DNA of 38,087 bases from a bacterium (GTDB lineage: Bacteria > Chlamydiota > Chlamydiia > Chlamydiales > SM23-39), in contig JAJZPH010000015.1 in NCBI GenBank assembly GCA_021811265.1, forward strand, positions 1 to 38,087, given 5' to 3'. The notes beneath the pieces are model-generated. The model saw only the letters and a list, made by a program, of their open reading frames with translations, had not been told where the DNA came from and did no database searches. Positions within the stretch are counted from its first letter, which is position 1. The number at the start of each line of letters is the position of its first letter. Position numbers and translations under genes: made by a program. This document shows positions 7,356 through 15,703 of the stretch, piece by piece.

Positions 7356-7369
7356 TGGAGGTGGAGAGA
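7356..7369 (+). repeat. 14-nt direct repeat within the ssrA 3' end (att-like, proximal copy)
   Basis: TGGAGGTGGAGAGA, the complement of the tmRNA acceptor 3' strand and adjoining T-arm, is identical to 6087-6100. The segment lying between the copies is on the 3' side of ssrA, where integrated elements normally sit. Confidence 0.35.
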
Positions 7370-7597
7370 ATCGAACTCTCGTCCTCAGTAAACTCCATAT
7401 TCATGACTACATGCTTAGTATCTTAGGGTAGATCGACTTTGCTGTAAGATGCGAACACTACAAGTCGAGCCCTCTCTCTTTATCTCGAAGGTCCTCTGAA
7501 AGAGGAAGAGAAGAGTCTTCACACCAGGGTCATGACGGTAGCACCCAAACTCCTGGTCAGGTCCAGGGCTACCGGAGCGCATAAGACTGTTAGGTCG

Positions 7598-7633
7598 TTA
7601 TGCTGCTGCGTCACCAACCATTATAGGTTCGGC
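7598..7633 (-). other. tmRNA tag-peptide reading frame (AEPIMVGDAAA)
   Basis: Resume codon GCC at 7633-7631 by analogy with the chlamydial AEP... tag, then eleven codons to TAA (7600-7598). The tag AEPIMVGDAAA is shorter than the roughly 20-residue Chlamydia tag and ends in AAA rather than a hydrophobic residue plus AA. Confidence 0.75.
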
Positions 7634-7733
7634 ATTTAATGTTTTATCGGATTTTTTAAGAGGCCAACCGACGTCCTCTGCATGCCACGGATACTTTGTT
7701 TCCAAGTCGAAACCAATGCACCCCCGATTTGTA

Positions 7734-7762
7734 ATTATACCATTTTAAAGCTTTTTTGTATA
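7734..7762 (-). promoter_or_regulatory. ssrA promoter
   Basis: On the minus strand TATACA (7762-7757), a 17-nt spacer and a perfect TATAAT (7739-7734) lie 8 nt before the first G of mature tmRNA, so transcription should start at or beside the mature 5' end. It is one of the best sigma70-type promoters in the window. Confidence 0.8.
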
Positions 7763-7877
7763 GAGTCAAGAAGAGAGTATTTTGTCTGGAGTTCCAGAAA
7801 ATGAGTTACTTATGATTTTCTTTATAGATTTTATGTAATCGGTCTGTTATAAAAATCTCGTTGATTTGGAGAGTCTT

Positions 7878-10800
7878 ATGTCTACTGCTAAAGAGAGTTT
7901 TCCTGAAAGGGAAGAGAGGATTTTAGCCTTTTGGAATCGGGAAAAAATCTTCGAAAAATCACTCGATAAAAGAAAGAATGCTCCCCTCTATTCTTTCTAT
8001 GATGGGCCTCCCTTTGCTACGGGCCTTCCCCATTATGGCCACCTTTTGGCAGGAACTCTCAAAGATGTCATTCCCCGATATAAAACGATGAAAGGTTATC
8101 TGGTCCCCAGGCGCTTTGGGTGGGATTGCCACGGACTTCCCGTGGAAAATGAGATCGAAAAAGAAAAAAAGCTTACAGGAACTAAGGCAATCGAAGATTT
8201 TGGGATTGCGCAGTTCAACGAAGAGTGCTCCAAAATTGTGTTGCGCTATACGTCGGAGTGGAAAAAGACCGTTCTTCGCATGGGAAGATGGGTGGACATG
8301 GAAAACACTTATCGCACGATGGACCTCGACTTTATGGAATCGGTCTGGTGGGTTTTTCAACAACTCTACAATAAAGGCATGATTTACGAGGGCTATAAGG
8401 TAATGCCATTTTCTTGTTGCCTTGGGACGCCACTATCGAATTTCGAAGCCAACCTAAACTACAAAGAGGTAGATGATCCTTCTTTGATTGTTGCTTTTGC
8501 AGCAAGCGAGCCTGATACCTACTATCTTGCTTGGACGACGACTCCTTGGACCTTGGTCTCCAATTTGGCTCTCACTGTGGGGGAGGATATTGATTATGTA
8601 AAAATTCAGGAGAAAGATTCTCAGCGTTTTTACATCTTGTCGCGAGATCGCGTGGGCTCTGTCATCAAAGGAGAGTATGAGGTGATCTCCCATTTTAAGG
8701 GCAAAGAGCTCAAAGGTCGCTCTTATCGACCTCTCTTTCCTTATTTTGCTTCACTAAAAGAAAAAAAGGCTTTTCAGATTATTACAGATCCTTTTGTATC
8801 TCTCGAGGAGGGTACGGGAATTGTCCATACGGCTCCTGCTTTTGGAGAGATCGACTTTTTTGCTTGCAAGAAGAATGGAATCGATGCAATGGCGTGTCCT
8901 GTAGATATGAATGGAAAATTTACGAATGAAGTTCCAGATTATGCAGGTATTTGGGTCAAAGAGGCTGATAAAGCGATCATCCGTCGGTTAAAAGAAGAAG
9001 GAAAACTCTTTTCTCAATCCACTATCCACCACCGCTATCCTTTTTGCTGGAGATCGGACACCCCCCTTATCTACCGCGCCGTCAATTCCTGGTTTGTTGC
9101 TGTCGAACCATTGCGAGAACGTTTATTGCAAGCCAATGCAAAGATCCATTGGGTTCCCGAGCATATTAAAGAGGGGCGCTTCGGTAAATGGTTGGAAAAT
9201 GCAAGAGATTGGGCGATCTCGCGCTCGCGCTACTGGGGAACTCCATTGCCCATTTGGAAAAGTCAGGAGGGAGATATTCTTATTGTGGGAAGTATCGCCG
9301 AACTGGAAAAAAAATGCGGACAGAAAATCTCTAACCTCCATCGTCAGTACATTGATCAACTTACCATTCACCACAATGGAAAAGTCTATAAGCGCGTTCC
9401 CGAAGTATTTGACTGTTGGTTCGAATCAGGAGCCATGCCCTATGCCCAATACCACTATCCATTTGAAAATAAAGCACAAATGGAAAAGGCTTTTCCTGCC
9501 GATTTCATTGCAGAAGGTCTCGATCAAACGCGCGGCTGGTTTTATACCTTGACCGTACTTGCCGTGGCGCTTTTTGATCAGCCCGCTTTTAAGAATGTGG
9601 TCGTCAATGGAATTATTCTGGCAGAAGATGGGAATAAGATGTCGAAAAGGCTCAAAAATTACCCTGAGCCAGAAACAATCATTCACCGGTATGGGGCCGA
9701 TGCGATTCGCCTCTACATGATGCAAAGTCCAGCGGTAAAAGCCGAAGATTTGCGTTTTTCTACTTCCAGTGTCGAACTGGTCATGCGGCAGGTCCTAATT
9801 CCTTTTTGGAATGCTTTTTCTTTCTTGAGTACCTATGCAGCGATCTATCAATGGGAACCCACTCTCATCACATCTCCTCTGGCTGCTATTGACCGTTGGA
9901 TCCTCTCTCTATCGCAAAAGCTGATTGGGGATGTAGAAAGCGCCTTGGAAGCGTATGATCTTTCTAAAGCGACAGAACCTTTGTTCGGTTTCGTGGATGA
10001 TCTTACCAATTGGTATATTCGTCGTTCGCGCTCTCGTTTTTGGGCGGACGAAGATACAAAAGATCGAAGAGAGGCTTTTGCTACTCTCTATTCGGCTCTT
10101 ATCACTTTCTGTCGAGTAGCAGCTCCCTTTATTCCTTTCATTACCGAAGCGGTTTTTAAAGAGCTCAAGAAGGATGAGCTTTCTGTTCACTTGACCGATT
10201 TTCCTTCTTATGAAGAGAAAAAAAGAGATCTTCTTCTAGAAGAAGAAATGTCTTTGGTCAAAAGAGCTGTGAGCATCGGGCATTCTCTGCGCAAAGAGCA
10301 TAAGATTAAAGTGCGCCAGCCGCTTTCTTTGGCACATGTGGTGGCCTCCGATCTCAATGTTTTGGCATCTCTTAAAAACCAACAACAGCTTATTGCAGAG
10401 GAGCTGAATGTAAAAGAGCTTGTTTTTCACTCTGACGAAAAAAAATTTTTATCCCTGCGTGTCAAACCCAACTTTCGCGTTCTTGGAAAAAAGGTGGGAA
10501 AACTGTTGCCTCAAGTACAACAAGTGCTGGAAAAACTTTCTCTTCCCCAGATCAAGGCCTTGCAAAGGCAAGAGCCTCTTGTTGTGCAAGTTGGTGGTGA
10601 AAACATTTCTCTTTCTCATGAAGATATAGTGATTGAAAGAGAGATCAAAGAGTCCATGGCTGCAGCTTCCGACGATCAAATTGCTCTTGCTTTGGAGATA
10701 CATCTTACTGAAGAGTTGAAAGAAGAGGGGCTGGCCAGGGAAATTGTAAATAAGATCAATACGATGCGCCGAGACCTCGATTTTTTGGTTACCGATCGCA

Positions 10801-10988
10801 TTCATGTAGTGATGGATACAAGCGGCCTTGTAAAAAAATGTTACGAGAAGTACAAAAACTATATCCAAAATGAAGTGCTGGCTCTCAGTGTAGATTTTAC
10901 CTCTACATCTGGGGAAGAGTGGGATCTCAATGGAGAAAGAGCCATTGTGTCCATTCGCAAAGCATCGGAAAAAGGGCTTGCCCCTTAA
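7878..10988 (+). CDS. ileS: Isoleucyl-tRNA synthetase, type 2 (eukaryote-like)
   Basis: Class I synthetase charging tRNA-Ile, 1036 aa. The start at ATG 7878 is chosen because GGAG at 7867-7870 lies at the right distance; a TTG at 7866 would overlap that Shine-Dalgarno. HIGH appears as PHYGHLLAGT (about 50) and KMSKS as GNKMSKRLKNYP (about 590). The editing domain (CP1) spans roughly 180-400, with AWTTTPWTL as its conserved threonine-rich motif. The DGPPFATGLPHYGH and WDCHGLPVE phrases and the length are those of the IleRS2 clade shared by eukaryotes, chlamydiae and mupirocin-resistant bacteria, so mupirocin insensitivity is predicted. The ileS-lepB adjacency is conserved in Chlamydia, though here the genes are convergent. 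Confidence 0.97.
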   Translation: MSTAKESFPEREERILAFWNREKIFEKSLDKRKNAPLYSFYDGPPFATGLPHYGHLLAGTLKDVIPRYKTMKGYLVPRRFGWDCHGLPVENEIEKEKKLTGTKAIEDFGIAQFNEECSKIVLRYTSEWKKTVLRMGRWVDMENTYRTMDLDFMESVWWVFQQLYNKGMIYEGYKVMPFSCCLGTPLSNFEANLNYKEVDDPSLIVAFAASEPDTYYLAWTTTPWTLVSNLALTVGEDIDYVKIQEKDSQRFYILSRDRVGSVIKGEYEVISHFKGKELKGRSYRPLFPYFASLKEKKAFQIITDPFVSLEEGTGIVHTAPAFGEIDFFACKKNGIDAMACPVDMNGKFTNEVPDYAGIWVKEADKAIIRRLKEEGKLFSQSTIHHRYPFCWRSDTPLIYRAVNSWFVAVEPLRERLLQANAKIHWVPEHIKEGRFGKWLENARDWAISRSRYWGTPLPIWKSQEGDILIVGSIAELEKKCGQKISNLHRQYIDQLTIHHNGKVYKRVPEVFDCWFESGAMPYAQYHYPFENKAQMEKAFPADFIAEGLDQTRGWFYTLTVLAVALFDQPAFKNVVVNGIILAEDGNKMSKRLKNYPEPETIIHRYGADAIRLYMMQSPAVKAEDLRFSTSSVELVMRQVLIPFWNAFSFLSTYAAIYQWEPTLITSPLAAIDRWILSLSQKLIGDVESALEAYDLSKATEPLFGFVDDLTNWYIRRSRSRFWADEDTKDRREAFATLYSALITFCRVAAPFIPFITEAVFKELKKDELSVHLTDFPSYEEKKRDLLLEEEMSLVKRAVSIGHSLRKEHKIKVRQPLSLAHVVASDLNVLASLKNQQQLIAEELNVKELVFHSDEKKFLSLRVKPNFRVLGKKVGKLLPQVQQVLEKLSLPQIKALQRQEPLVVQVGGENISLSHEDIVIEREIKESMAAASDDQIALALEIHLTEELKEEGLAREIVNKINTMRRDLDFLVTDRIHVVMDTSGLVKKCYEKYKNYIQNEVLALSVDFTSTSGEEWDLNGERAIVSIRKASEKGLAP

Positions 10989-10995
10989 AACCCCA

Positions 10996-11100
10996 CCAAA
11001 GGACCTCAAGTCCTTTGGAAACCTAAAACTGGTTTCTCAAAGGGCGAGCTCGAGAGCGCAGCTTTCGAATCTTTAGGTTGACAGCATTGAATGCTCAATG
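10996..11100. repeat. Cluster of inverted repeats between ileS and lepB
   Basis: Within 105 bp lie CCAAAGGAC-CTCAA-GTCCTTTGG (10996-11018, 9-bp stem), GAAACC-N7-GGTTTC (11018-11036), AACCTAAA...TTTAGGTT (11020-11079, enclosing a GCTCGAGAGC core) and CATTGA-ATGC-TCAATG (11085-11100). Any could end transcription of the two convergent genes, but none has a clear T-run. The density of stems suggests a composite intergenic repeat. Confidence 0.5.
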
Positions 11101-11104
11101 AAAA

Positions 11105-12913
11105 TCAAAACTTTATGGGTCTGTTGAGATAGCGTCGATAGAATGTATAAGAGCCAATGCCAATAACGATCAACCCTCCCCAGACAATCAGGTGGGGAAG
11201 CGAAAAGAAGGTGGTCGATGGCTGGGCAATTTTTCCAAAATGCCCGAGTGGCCAGAAGATCCAAGAAGCCTTTCCCCGTAGATTGGCTTCAGGCACAAAT
11301 CCAAAATCACGACTATCGGAACTCATGCAATGGTTGTCTCCCAAAGCAAGATAGCTTTCGGGAGGAATGACAAGGCCATACTTTTGAATGAGTTCTTTGT
11401 CCAGTTTTCCATCTGCGGTCATGGGAGGATTTTTGTCGAGAAAAGGAGTGTAGTTGCTCGTAAGTGCCTTTTCTTTTTCTTCTTGGACAAAAGAAGAGAG
11501 TTCTTCTTTGGAAAATAGCGCATGACCCATAAGAAAAAGCTCTCCATTGCGGAAATAGGCATAACGCGAGGGAGATGAAACGATTCCTGGATAATGCATC
11601 CATTCAACACCGAAATTGTACAAGGTTGCGATTTGGCTTGGATCTTTGCGATAGAGGGGGTGCGAGGGGGAAAGCTGGAAAGAGATACCAAAGGCATGAA
11701 TTGCATAGGCCTTGCCGTCGATGAATTCATAGGTGCCATCGGGAACATCCAAGGTGGGCGAGTAGCTCCCGCTCTTTGTTCCTGAGTGAAAAGCTTTTTT
11801 GTTTTTGACGACAAAACGAGAGGTGGTTACATGTTGTAAAATTTTCTCCATCTGTTGTTCAGAAAGAGGAAGCAGAGAGGAGGAAATAGAAAGCGCGGCG
11901 CGAGTCTGTCCAAAGAAATCTTTGGAGAGGGGTGCAGATTGGAGGTCGGGATGGTGGTTGAGTAGGAGATAATAAGCGGAGCGTTCTTTTGGGTGAAAGG
12001 CGAGGGCTTCTTGTTCTAATAGGATGTAAGCGGTTGCAAAATTTTGTAGCCCCCAGATTTCATAATAGTGTTTGATTGCATGCGGGTCTTTTACTAGTTG
12101 TGTGGGGAAAGGAAACATTTCTCCCTGCATTTCACCAAAGCGTTGATGGGTAAGGCGGGCGATGGGCTTGCCAAACTGGTAAAAAACGAACGATGAAACA
12201 GGTGCATGTGTAGAGGTTGTCTTTCCTTCAAATCGAAGGAAGGGGATGTGCTCGATTGTTTCAAACCATCTTTCTTTAAAATCCTGAATTTCATTTCCCT
12301 CTTTGTCTAGGCCATAGATTTGGCCTCCATAAAAATAAAGAATATCTCCCGGTTTGCCGATGAGCCTTTTGACATACTGTTTTTTTCCAGGAAACAAGAG
12401 AAAATAGGTTGTGTCCACTTTGGGGATGTCCATCTTATCGCCAGAAAAAACAATCACATTTCCGCGTTTGGCAAGGGAGGAATCAAAATAATAGTGGCCC
12501 GTTCTTCCCAAAGTGTTTACTCCAAAATCCGATTTGGAGACGACGAGATAATCTTTTTCCATCAGCGTGGGTCGCATGGAACCTGAAGGGATAATGTAAA
12601 ATTCAAAGCAGAGCTGCCGTACAACGACGGCAACTGCCAGCGCAAAGAGAAGCGATCCTCCAAAGTCCAACATCTTGTCGAAAAAGTTTTTGGGAAGAAT
12701 GTCGGTAAAAAGTTTTTCAGATTCTTTGGCGAGGCTACTTGCAGTAAAGGTGTCTTTTTTTTGGATAGCATCCTGAAGAGAAGAAAGAAGGGATTCCAAT
12801 CGTTTTTGCTGAAATTCCTGCAGCTTTTTTTTCTTTCGCCTATAAAAGGAAAAGAGATGGTGCAGGATTTTTTTGCATTTTTTTAAAGAATAGGTTTTCT
12901 CTTGATTTTTCAT
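11105..12913 (-). CDS. lepB: Signal peptidase I with large chlamydial-type insertion
   Basis: Membrane serine/lysine protease that removes signal peptides from exported proteins. The order is a charged N-terminal cytoplasmic region (1-82), a TM helix (about 87-107), box B IIPSGSMRPTL with catalytic Ser112, box D YVKRLIGKPGD with general-base Lys182, then an insertion of about 300 residues before box E (GDNHCMSSDSRDFGFV, about 540-555), and a C-terminal TM helix (about 575-595). At 602 aa it is nearly twice the E. coli enzyme; enlarged LepB is known in chlamydiae. Catalytic residues are intact. The gene follows the coiled-coil pair on the minus strand, after a 100-bp gap, and may be cotranscribed with it. 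Confidence 0.95.
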   Translation of the reverse strand: MKNQEKTYSLKKCKKILHHLFSFYRRKKKKLQEFQQKRLESLLSSLQDAIQKKDTFTASSLAKESEKLFTDILPKNFFDKMLDFGGSLLFALAVAVVVRQLCFEFYIIPSGSMRPTLMEKDYLVVSKSDFGVNTLGRTGHYYFDSSLAKRGNVIVFSGDKMDIPKVDTTYFLLFPGKKQYVKRLIGKPGDILYFYGGQIYGLDKEGNEIQDFKERWFETIEHIPFLRFEGKTTSTHAPVSSFVFYQFGKPIARLTHQRFGEMQGEMFPFPTQLVKDPHAIKHYYEIWGLQNFATAYILLEQEALAFHPKERSAYYLLLNHHPDLQSAPLSKDFFGQTRAALSISSSLLPLSEQQMEKILQHVTTSRFVVKNKKAFHSGTKSGSYSPTLDVPDGTYEFIDGKAYAIHAFGISFQLSPSHPLYRKDPSQIATLYNFGVEWMHYPGIVSSPSRYAYFRNGELFLMGHALFSKEELSSFVQEEKEKALTSNYTPFLDKNPPMTADGKLDKELIQKYGLVIPPESYLALGDNHCMSSDSRDFGFVPEANLRGKASWIFWPLGHFGKIAQPSTTFFSLPHLIVWGGLIVIGIGSYTFYRRYLNRPIKF

Positions 12914-13015
12914 GATGCGGTTGCAACTTTTGGTGCATAAAACAAGAGAGAATATAGAGGGAAATTTTTTGCAGCAAGGAAAAGATTTGTTTGAAAAGTT
13001 TCAACCCAATAAAAA

Positions 13016-13672
13016 TCAAAGCAATAAAGATCCAGGCAGGTCTACTACTAGCTCTTCTTCTCCTTGAGGGGCTTCTGAAAACCAAGAGAACAAACCAGCC
13101 GCAACGGCAACAGTTTTTTGAACAGCTATAGCTACCCCTGCAATAATCTGTTCGCTTCCGTTCTCTAGATGATCAAATGTTGCGTCTACCAGGTGCTCAG
13201 CTGTAGAAGATGCTTGCTCTTCGGCGGAAAATTGTTCTTCATTCAGTTGTTTTACGTTCTTTAGAAACTGTTCGAGCTGCTCGCTTTGTTCTTTCAAACG
13301 GGGCAATTCCACCTCTTGGAGGTCCTTTTCTAAGCTCTCGAGATCATCATTTTCTTTTTTTATTTTTGCAGAAATTTTCATGAGGCAGTTATGAATTAAT
13401 TGAAGAAAACTGTTTTTTACCCACCATTTTTTAAAATGCGTAGTTGTTAGTAATTTTATTTTTTGGCCCTTTTGCTGAGAAAGTAGTTGATATTGACCTT
13501 CACAGGTGGTGCGTAGTTGCTCATAGGTATAAGATTTTTGGAGAGCGTTTTGACTTTTTGGAAGGTTTTCTAGCACAATGTCTCGAACCAGAGAAGTTTT
13601 TTCTGGTAAAAGTTGTGTTATTGTAGTTATAGGAAGAGTAAGATCTCTTCGAATATGCACAGAACTACTCAT
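13016..13672 (-). CDS. Coiled-coil protein of unknown function, paralogue A
   Basis: I do not recognise the family. The 218-aa protein shares a plan with the next gene upstream: an N-terminal HIRRDLTLPI segment, SYTYEQLRTTC near 50-60, and KKWWVKNSFLQLIHNCLMKI near 80-100, then a Glu/Lys/Gln-rich coiled coil (about 105-165). Unlike its neighbour, it has a small hydrophobic stretch near the C-terminus (IIAGVAIAVQKTVAVAAGLFSW, with flanking polar residues). No signal peptide is present. Start supported by GGAG before ATG. It lies 52 bp after paralogue B, likely in one transcript. A secreted effector or inclusion-membrane role is possible in a chlamydia but is inference only. Confidence 0.75.
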   Translation of the reverse strand: MSSSVHIRRDLTLPITTITQLLPEKTSLVRDIVLENLPKSQNALQKSYTYEQLRTTCEGQYQLLSQQKGQKIKLLTTTHFKKWWVKNSFLQLIHNCLMKISAKIKKENDDLESLEKDLQEVELPRLKEQSEQLEQFLKNVKQLNEEQFSAEEQASSTAEHLVDATFDHLENGSEQIIAGVAIAVQKTVAVAAGLFSWFSEAPQGEEELVVDLPGSLLL

Positions 13673-13724
13673 TTATTTTCTCCATGTTTTTTATTATTAT
13701 TAAAACCCACCAGGTAGAGAATGA

Positions 13725-14402
13725 TTATCTCCAGAAAGATGCAAACAATTGACCTGTTGCACCTACAACCTTCGACATTGTAGCGGCTACTTCCTGCAAG
13801 TCTTGCTCCACTGTTGGAGACTCTGATGCCTGTTCTGGGGGCGCCGTCTGCTCTTTCTTGACTTGTTTGCGGGCTGTTTCTTCTAATGCTGCTTTTTTTG
13901 CTTCCTCTTCGTCTAATTTTGTCTGTTCTGCAAGTGCCATCACTTTTAGTTGTTCATGGAGGTCTTCTAGTTGCTTTATCTTGATTTCGCAACGATCTTG
14001 TGTGACGGTAAGCTGCAATCTTTTGTCTTGTGTTTCGGTGTTTTCGGTAATTATTTTTTCAAAAGGATTGTTCGCAAAAATTTTTGAAAGGCAATAGAGA
14101 ACTTCGAACAGCAAAGGATGCACTACCCACCATTTGGTATCATGCTCTTTTGATACAGCTTCAAAGCTTGTTCTTTTAGAGTCCAACTCTTTCGTTACTT
14201 CTTCCTCTGCTTTGGCGCAGGTATCGGACAATACTTGAAATGAATAAGATTGTTGTAGAGGACTCGTTGCCCCTGGTTCTTTAGGAAGGCAATTTTTAAA
14301 GACCTCAGAAATAAGTGAGTCGTCTTTAGAAATTGCTTCTAATTTTAAAACTTCATTTAGTTGAAGAGAAATGTTTTTTCTAATTTGTATATCACCGCTC
14401 AT
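13725..14402 (-). CDS. Coiled-coil protein of unknown function, paralogue B
   Basis: Unrecognised 225-aa protein homologous to the downstream gene: QIRKNISLQL, SYSFQVLSDTC and TKWWVVHPLLFEVLYCLSKI align with its paralogue. The remainder is a strongly charged helical region (about 115-190) ending in a Pro/Glu/Thr-rich linker and a short hydrophobic tail (VVGATGQLFASFW). There is no signal peptide. A consensus-grade promoter lies about 115 bp upstream, and the Shine-Dalgarno AGGGA is good, so expression should be strong. The 5' leader is far more AT-rich than the surroundings, a feature often seen at acquired or virulence-associated genes. Function unknown. Confidence 0.75.
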   Translation of the reverse strand: MSGDIQIRKNISLQLNEVLKLEAISKDDSLISEVFKNCLPKEPGATSPLQQSYSFQVLSDTCAKAEEEVTKELDSKRTSFEAVSKEHDTKWWVVHPLLFEVLYCLSKIFANNPFEKIITENTETQDKRLQLTVTQDRCEIKIKQLEDLHEQLKVMALAEQTKLDEEEAKKAALEETARKQVKKEQTAPPEQASESPTVEQDLQEVAATMSKVVGATGQLFASFWR

Positions 14403-14515
14403 GGTTATTCCCTGTTGTTTTTTTATTAAATTTTTATATTATTAAAATAAATTTGAATTTTGATTATTGTTGTTATATTTGCATTCGGTAGTTAGTTTTT
14501 AATTTTTATTACTAA

Positions 14516-14544
14516 ATAGTAACAAATTTAAACTTCATTGTCAA
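14516..14544 (-). promoter_or_regulatory. Strong sigma70-type promoter for the paralogue pair
   Basis: On the minus strand TTGACA (14544-14539), a 17-nt spacer and TACTAT (14521-14516). Predicted transcripts would have a 5' leader of about 107 nt, almost entirely A/T, before paralogue B. Confidence 0.75.
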
Positions 14545-14572
14545 TATAATTTTAATTTAAAAATTTTAATAG

Positions 14573-14591
14573 CACCTATTGTGACTAGGTG
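14573..14591 (-). terminator. Possible terminator of the secreted 336-aa gene
   Basis: Minus strand CACCTA-GTCACAA-TAGGTG (6-bp stem) followed by a loose A/T tract with a run of T residues, 24 bp after the 336-aa stop. The weak stem makes this tentative. Confidence 0.35.
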
Positions 14592-14614
14592 TATTGTAAT
14601 ATATTGATTTTTAG

Positions 14615-15625
14615 TTACTTGGGTTCTTGTATTGCTCCCCAAAGGAATGGAAGCTTGGAAAAGGCGGAAAGCTCTTCTTTTTTTTCAGGAACTAGCACCC
14701 AAAAGTAGAGATGCTCTTTTTGTAGGTTTTTCTCTAAAACTTTTAGTGGAATAGAAAGGGTGTAGATGTTTTTTTCACTTTTGAGTGAAAAAGAGAGGGG
14801 AATCAGCTCCTTTTTGTTGGATGCATCTACGGCAAAGAGAGAAAAGGTGCGATAAAATGAAGGAGAGTGCACAAAAAGAAGCAGCTCTTTTTTCCCCATG
14901 GTTTCTTTCCCCACAAAACGAGGAAGGGAAGGAGGAAGCTCTTTTTGCAACGAAGTGAGCTGTTTCCCCATATCGACTCCTCTGAGAACAAGACTTAAAT
15001 GTCCTGTATCTACCTCCATCCAAAAGGGAAAGGGAGAAATCCCAATCCGATCAAAATAGAGCTCGAGTCTTTTAGAAGAAAGTTCGCTCTCGTCTTCGGG
15101 CCACTTGGCTTCAAAAACATCAAACTCCTTTTTTTCTTGGGGTCGCCCATCGATGACGAGGGGGGGGATCCAAAAAGAACGACGATCTACCTCGCCCTGC
15201 AGCGGCGGAGGCCCTAGCCGCTTTCTCGCTTCATTTGGAAGAAGAGAGAGGGGCAGGTGAAGAAGGGTAGAGAAAAAATTTTCACTCTCAGGGATCTGGA
15301 TCCAACGATTCTCATCATAGGAGTAACATTGCAAAATATCCCCTTTCCCCAAATCGATTTCAAAGGAAAGCCAAGAGCTGTGCAGAGGGGCGTTTTTTTG
15401 TATCCACTCTCTCCAGGGAAGGGCCACCTTTTTCCTAGCTTCTTGGGGGATGGAGATTTCTTCTAGAACCAACCTGCCATTTTCATTGGATCTGATCAGA
15501 AGAAGCGTGAAAGTTTTATTTTGATTGGTGACAACAAAATCTCCCGCTTGCGCAGAAGCGAGCCTTTCCTGCAAAGAAAAGCTGCTTGAGATCAAAAAAA
15601 GTAGGGTCAAAAAAATAGCTCTCAT
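14615..15625 (-). CDS. Secreted/periplasmic protein of unknown function
   Basis: Unrecognised 336-aa protein with a clear N-terminal signal peptide (MRAIFLTLLFLISSSFSL, probable cleavage near ASA, residue 23-25). The mature part is beta-rich, with repeated short hydrophobic strands and no cysteine pair or enzymatic motif I can identify. AGDFVVTNQNKTFTLLLIRS near the N-terminus resembles a small barrel, but this is impressionistic. No Shine-Dalgarno is visible before ATG. It is divergent from the 123-aa secreted protein across 78 bp. Its position beyond lepB might correspond to the hypothetical gene near lepB in Chlamydia, which I cannot verify. Confidence 0.65.
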   Translation of the reverse strand: MRAIFLTLLFLISSSFSLQERLASAQAGDFVVTNQNKTFTLLLIRSNENGRLVLEEISIPQEARKKVALPWREWIQKNAPLHSSWLSFEIDLGKGDILQCYSYDENRWIQIPESENFFSTLLHLPLSLLPNEARKRLGPPPLQGEVDRRSFWIPPLVIDGRPQEKKEFDVFEAKWPEDESELSSKRLELYFDRIGISPFPFWMEVDTGHLSLVLRGVDMGKQLTSLQKELPPSLPRFVGKETMGKKELLLFVHSPSFYRTFSLFAVDASNKKELIPLSFSLKSEKNIYTLSIPLKVLEKNLQKEHLYFWVLVPEKKEELSAFSKLPFLWGAIQEPK

Positions 15626-15703
15626 GGAAATGATTGTAAAAAAGAAGACAAAAAAAAGAAATGTCCGTTATACAGAAGGAAGAATTTTTTTGAGGTTTTT
15701 ACA

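Larger units (their letters stand above)
7356..7725 (-). ncRNA. ssrA: Transfer-messenger RNA (tmRNA)
   Basis: Rescues stalled ribosomes by acting as tRNA-Ala and then as mRNA for a degradation tag, with SmpB. The 370-nt gene runs from GGGGGTG (7725-7719) to CACCTCC plus discriminator A (7362-7356); these pair as the 7-bp acceptor stem. The T-arm GAGAGTTCGATTCTC is evident. The 5' section (GGTTTCGACTTGGAAAC) and the resume region (AAATGCCGAACCT) match chlamydial tmRNA. The CCA end is not encoded. The tag frame is listed separately. A near-consensus promoter and a terminator flank it, so it is an independent unit. Confidence 0.95.

Noticed and set aside
10449-11009. 186-aa minus-strand ORF over the 3' end of ileS
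   Set aside because: Fully antisense to ileS conserved coding sequence, without a start signal; a shadow.
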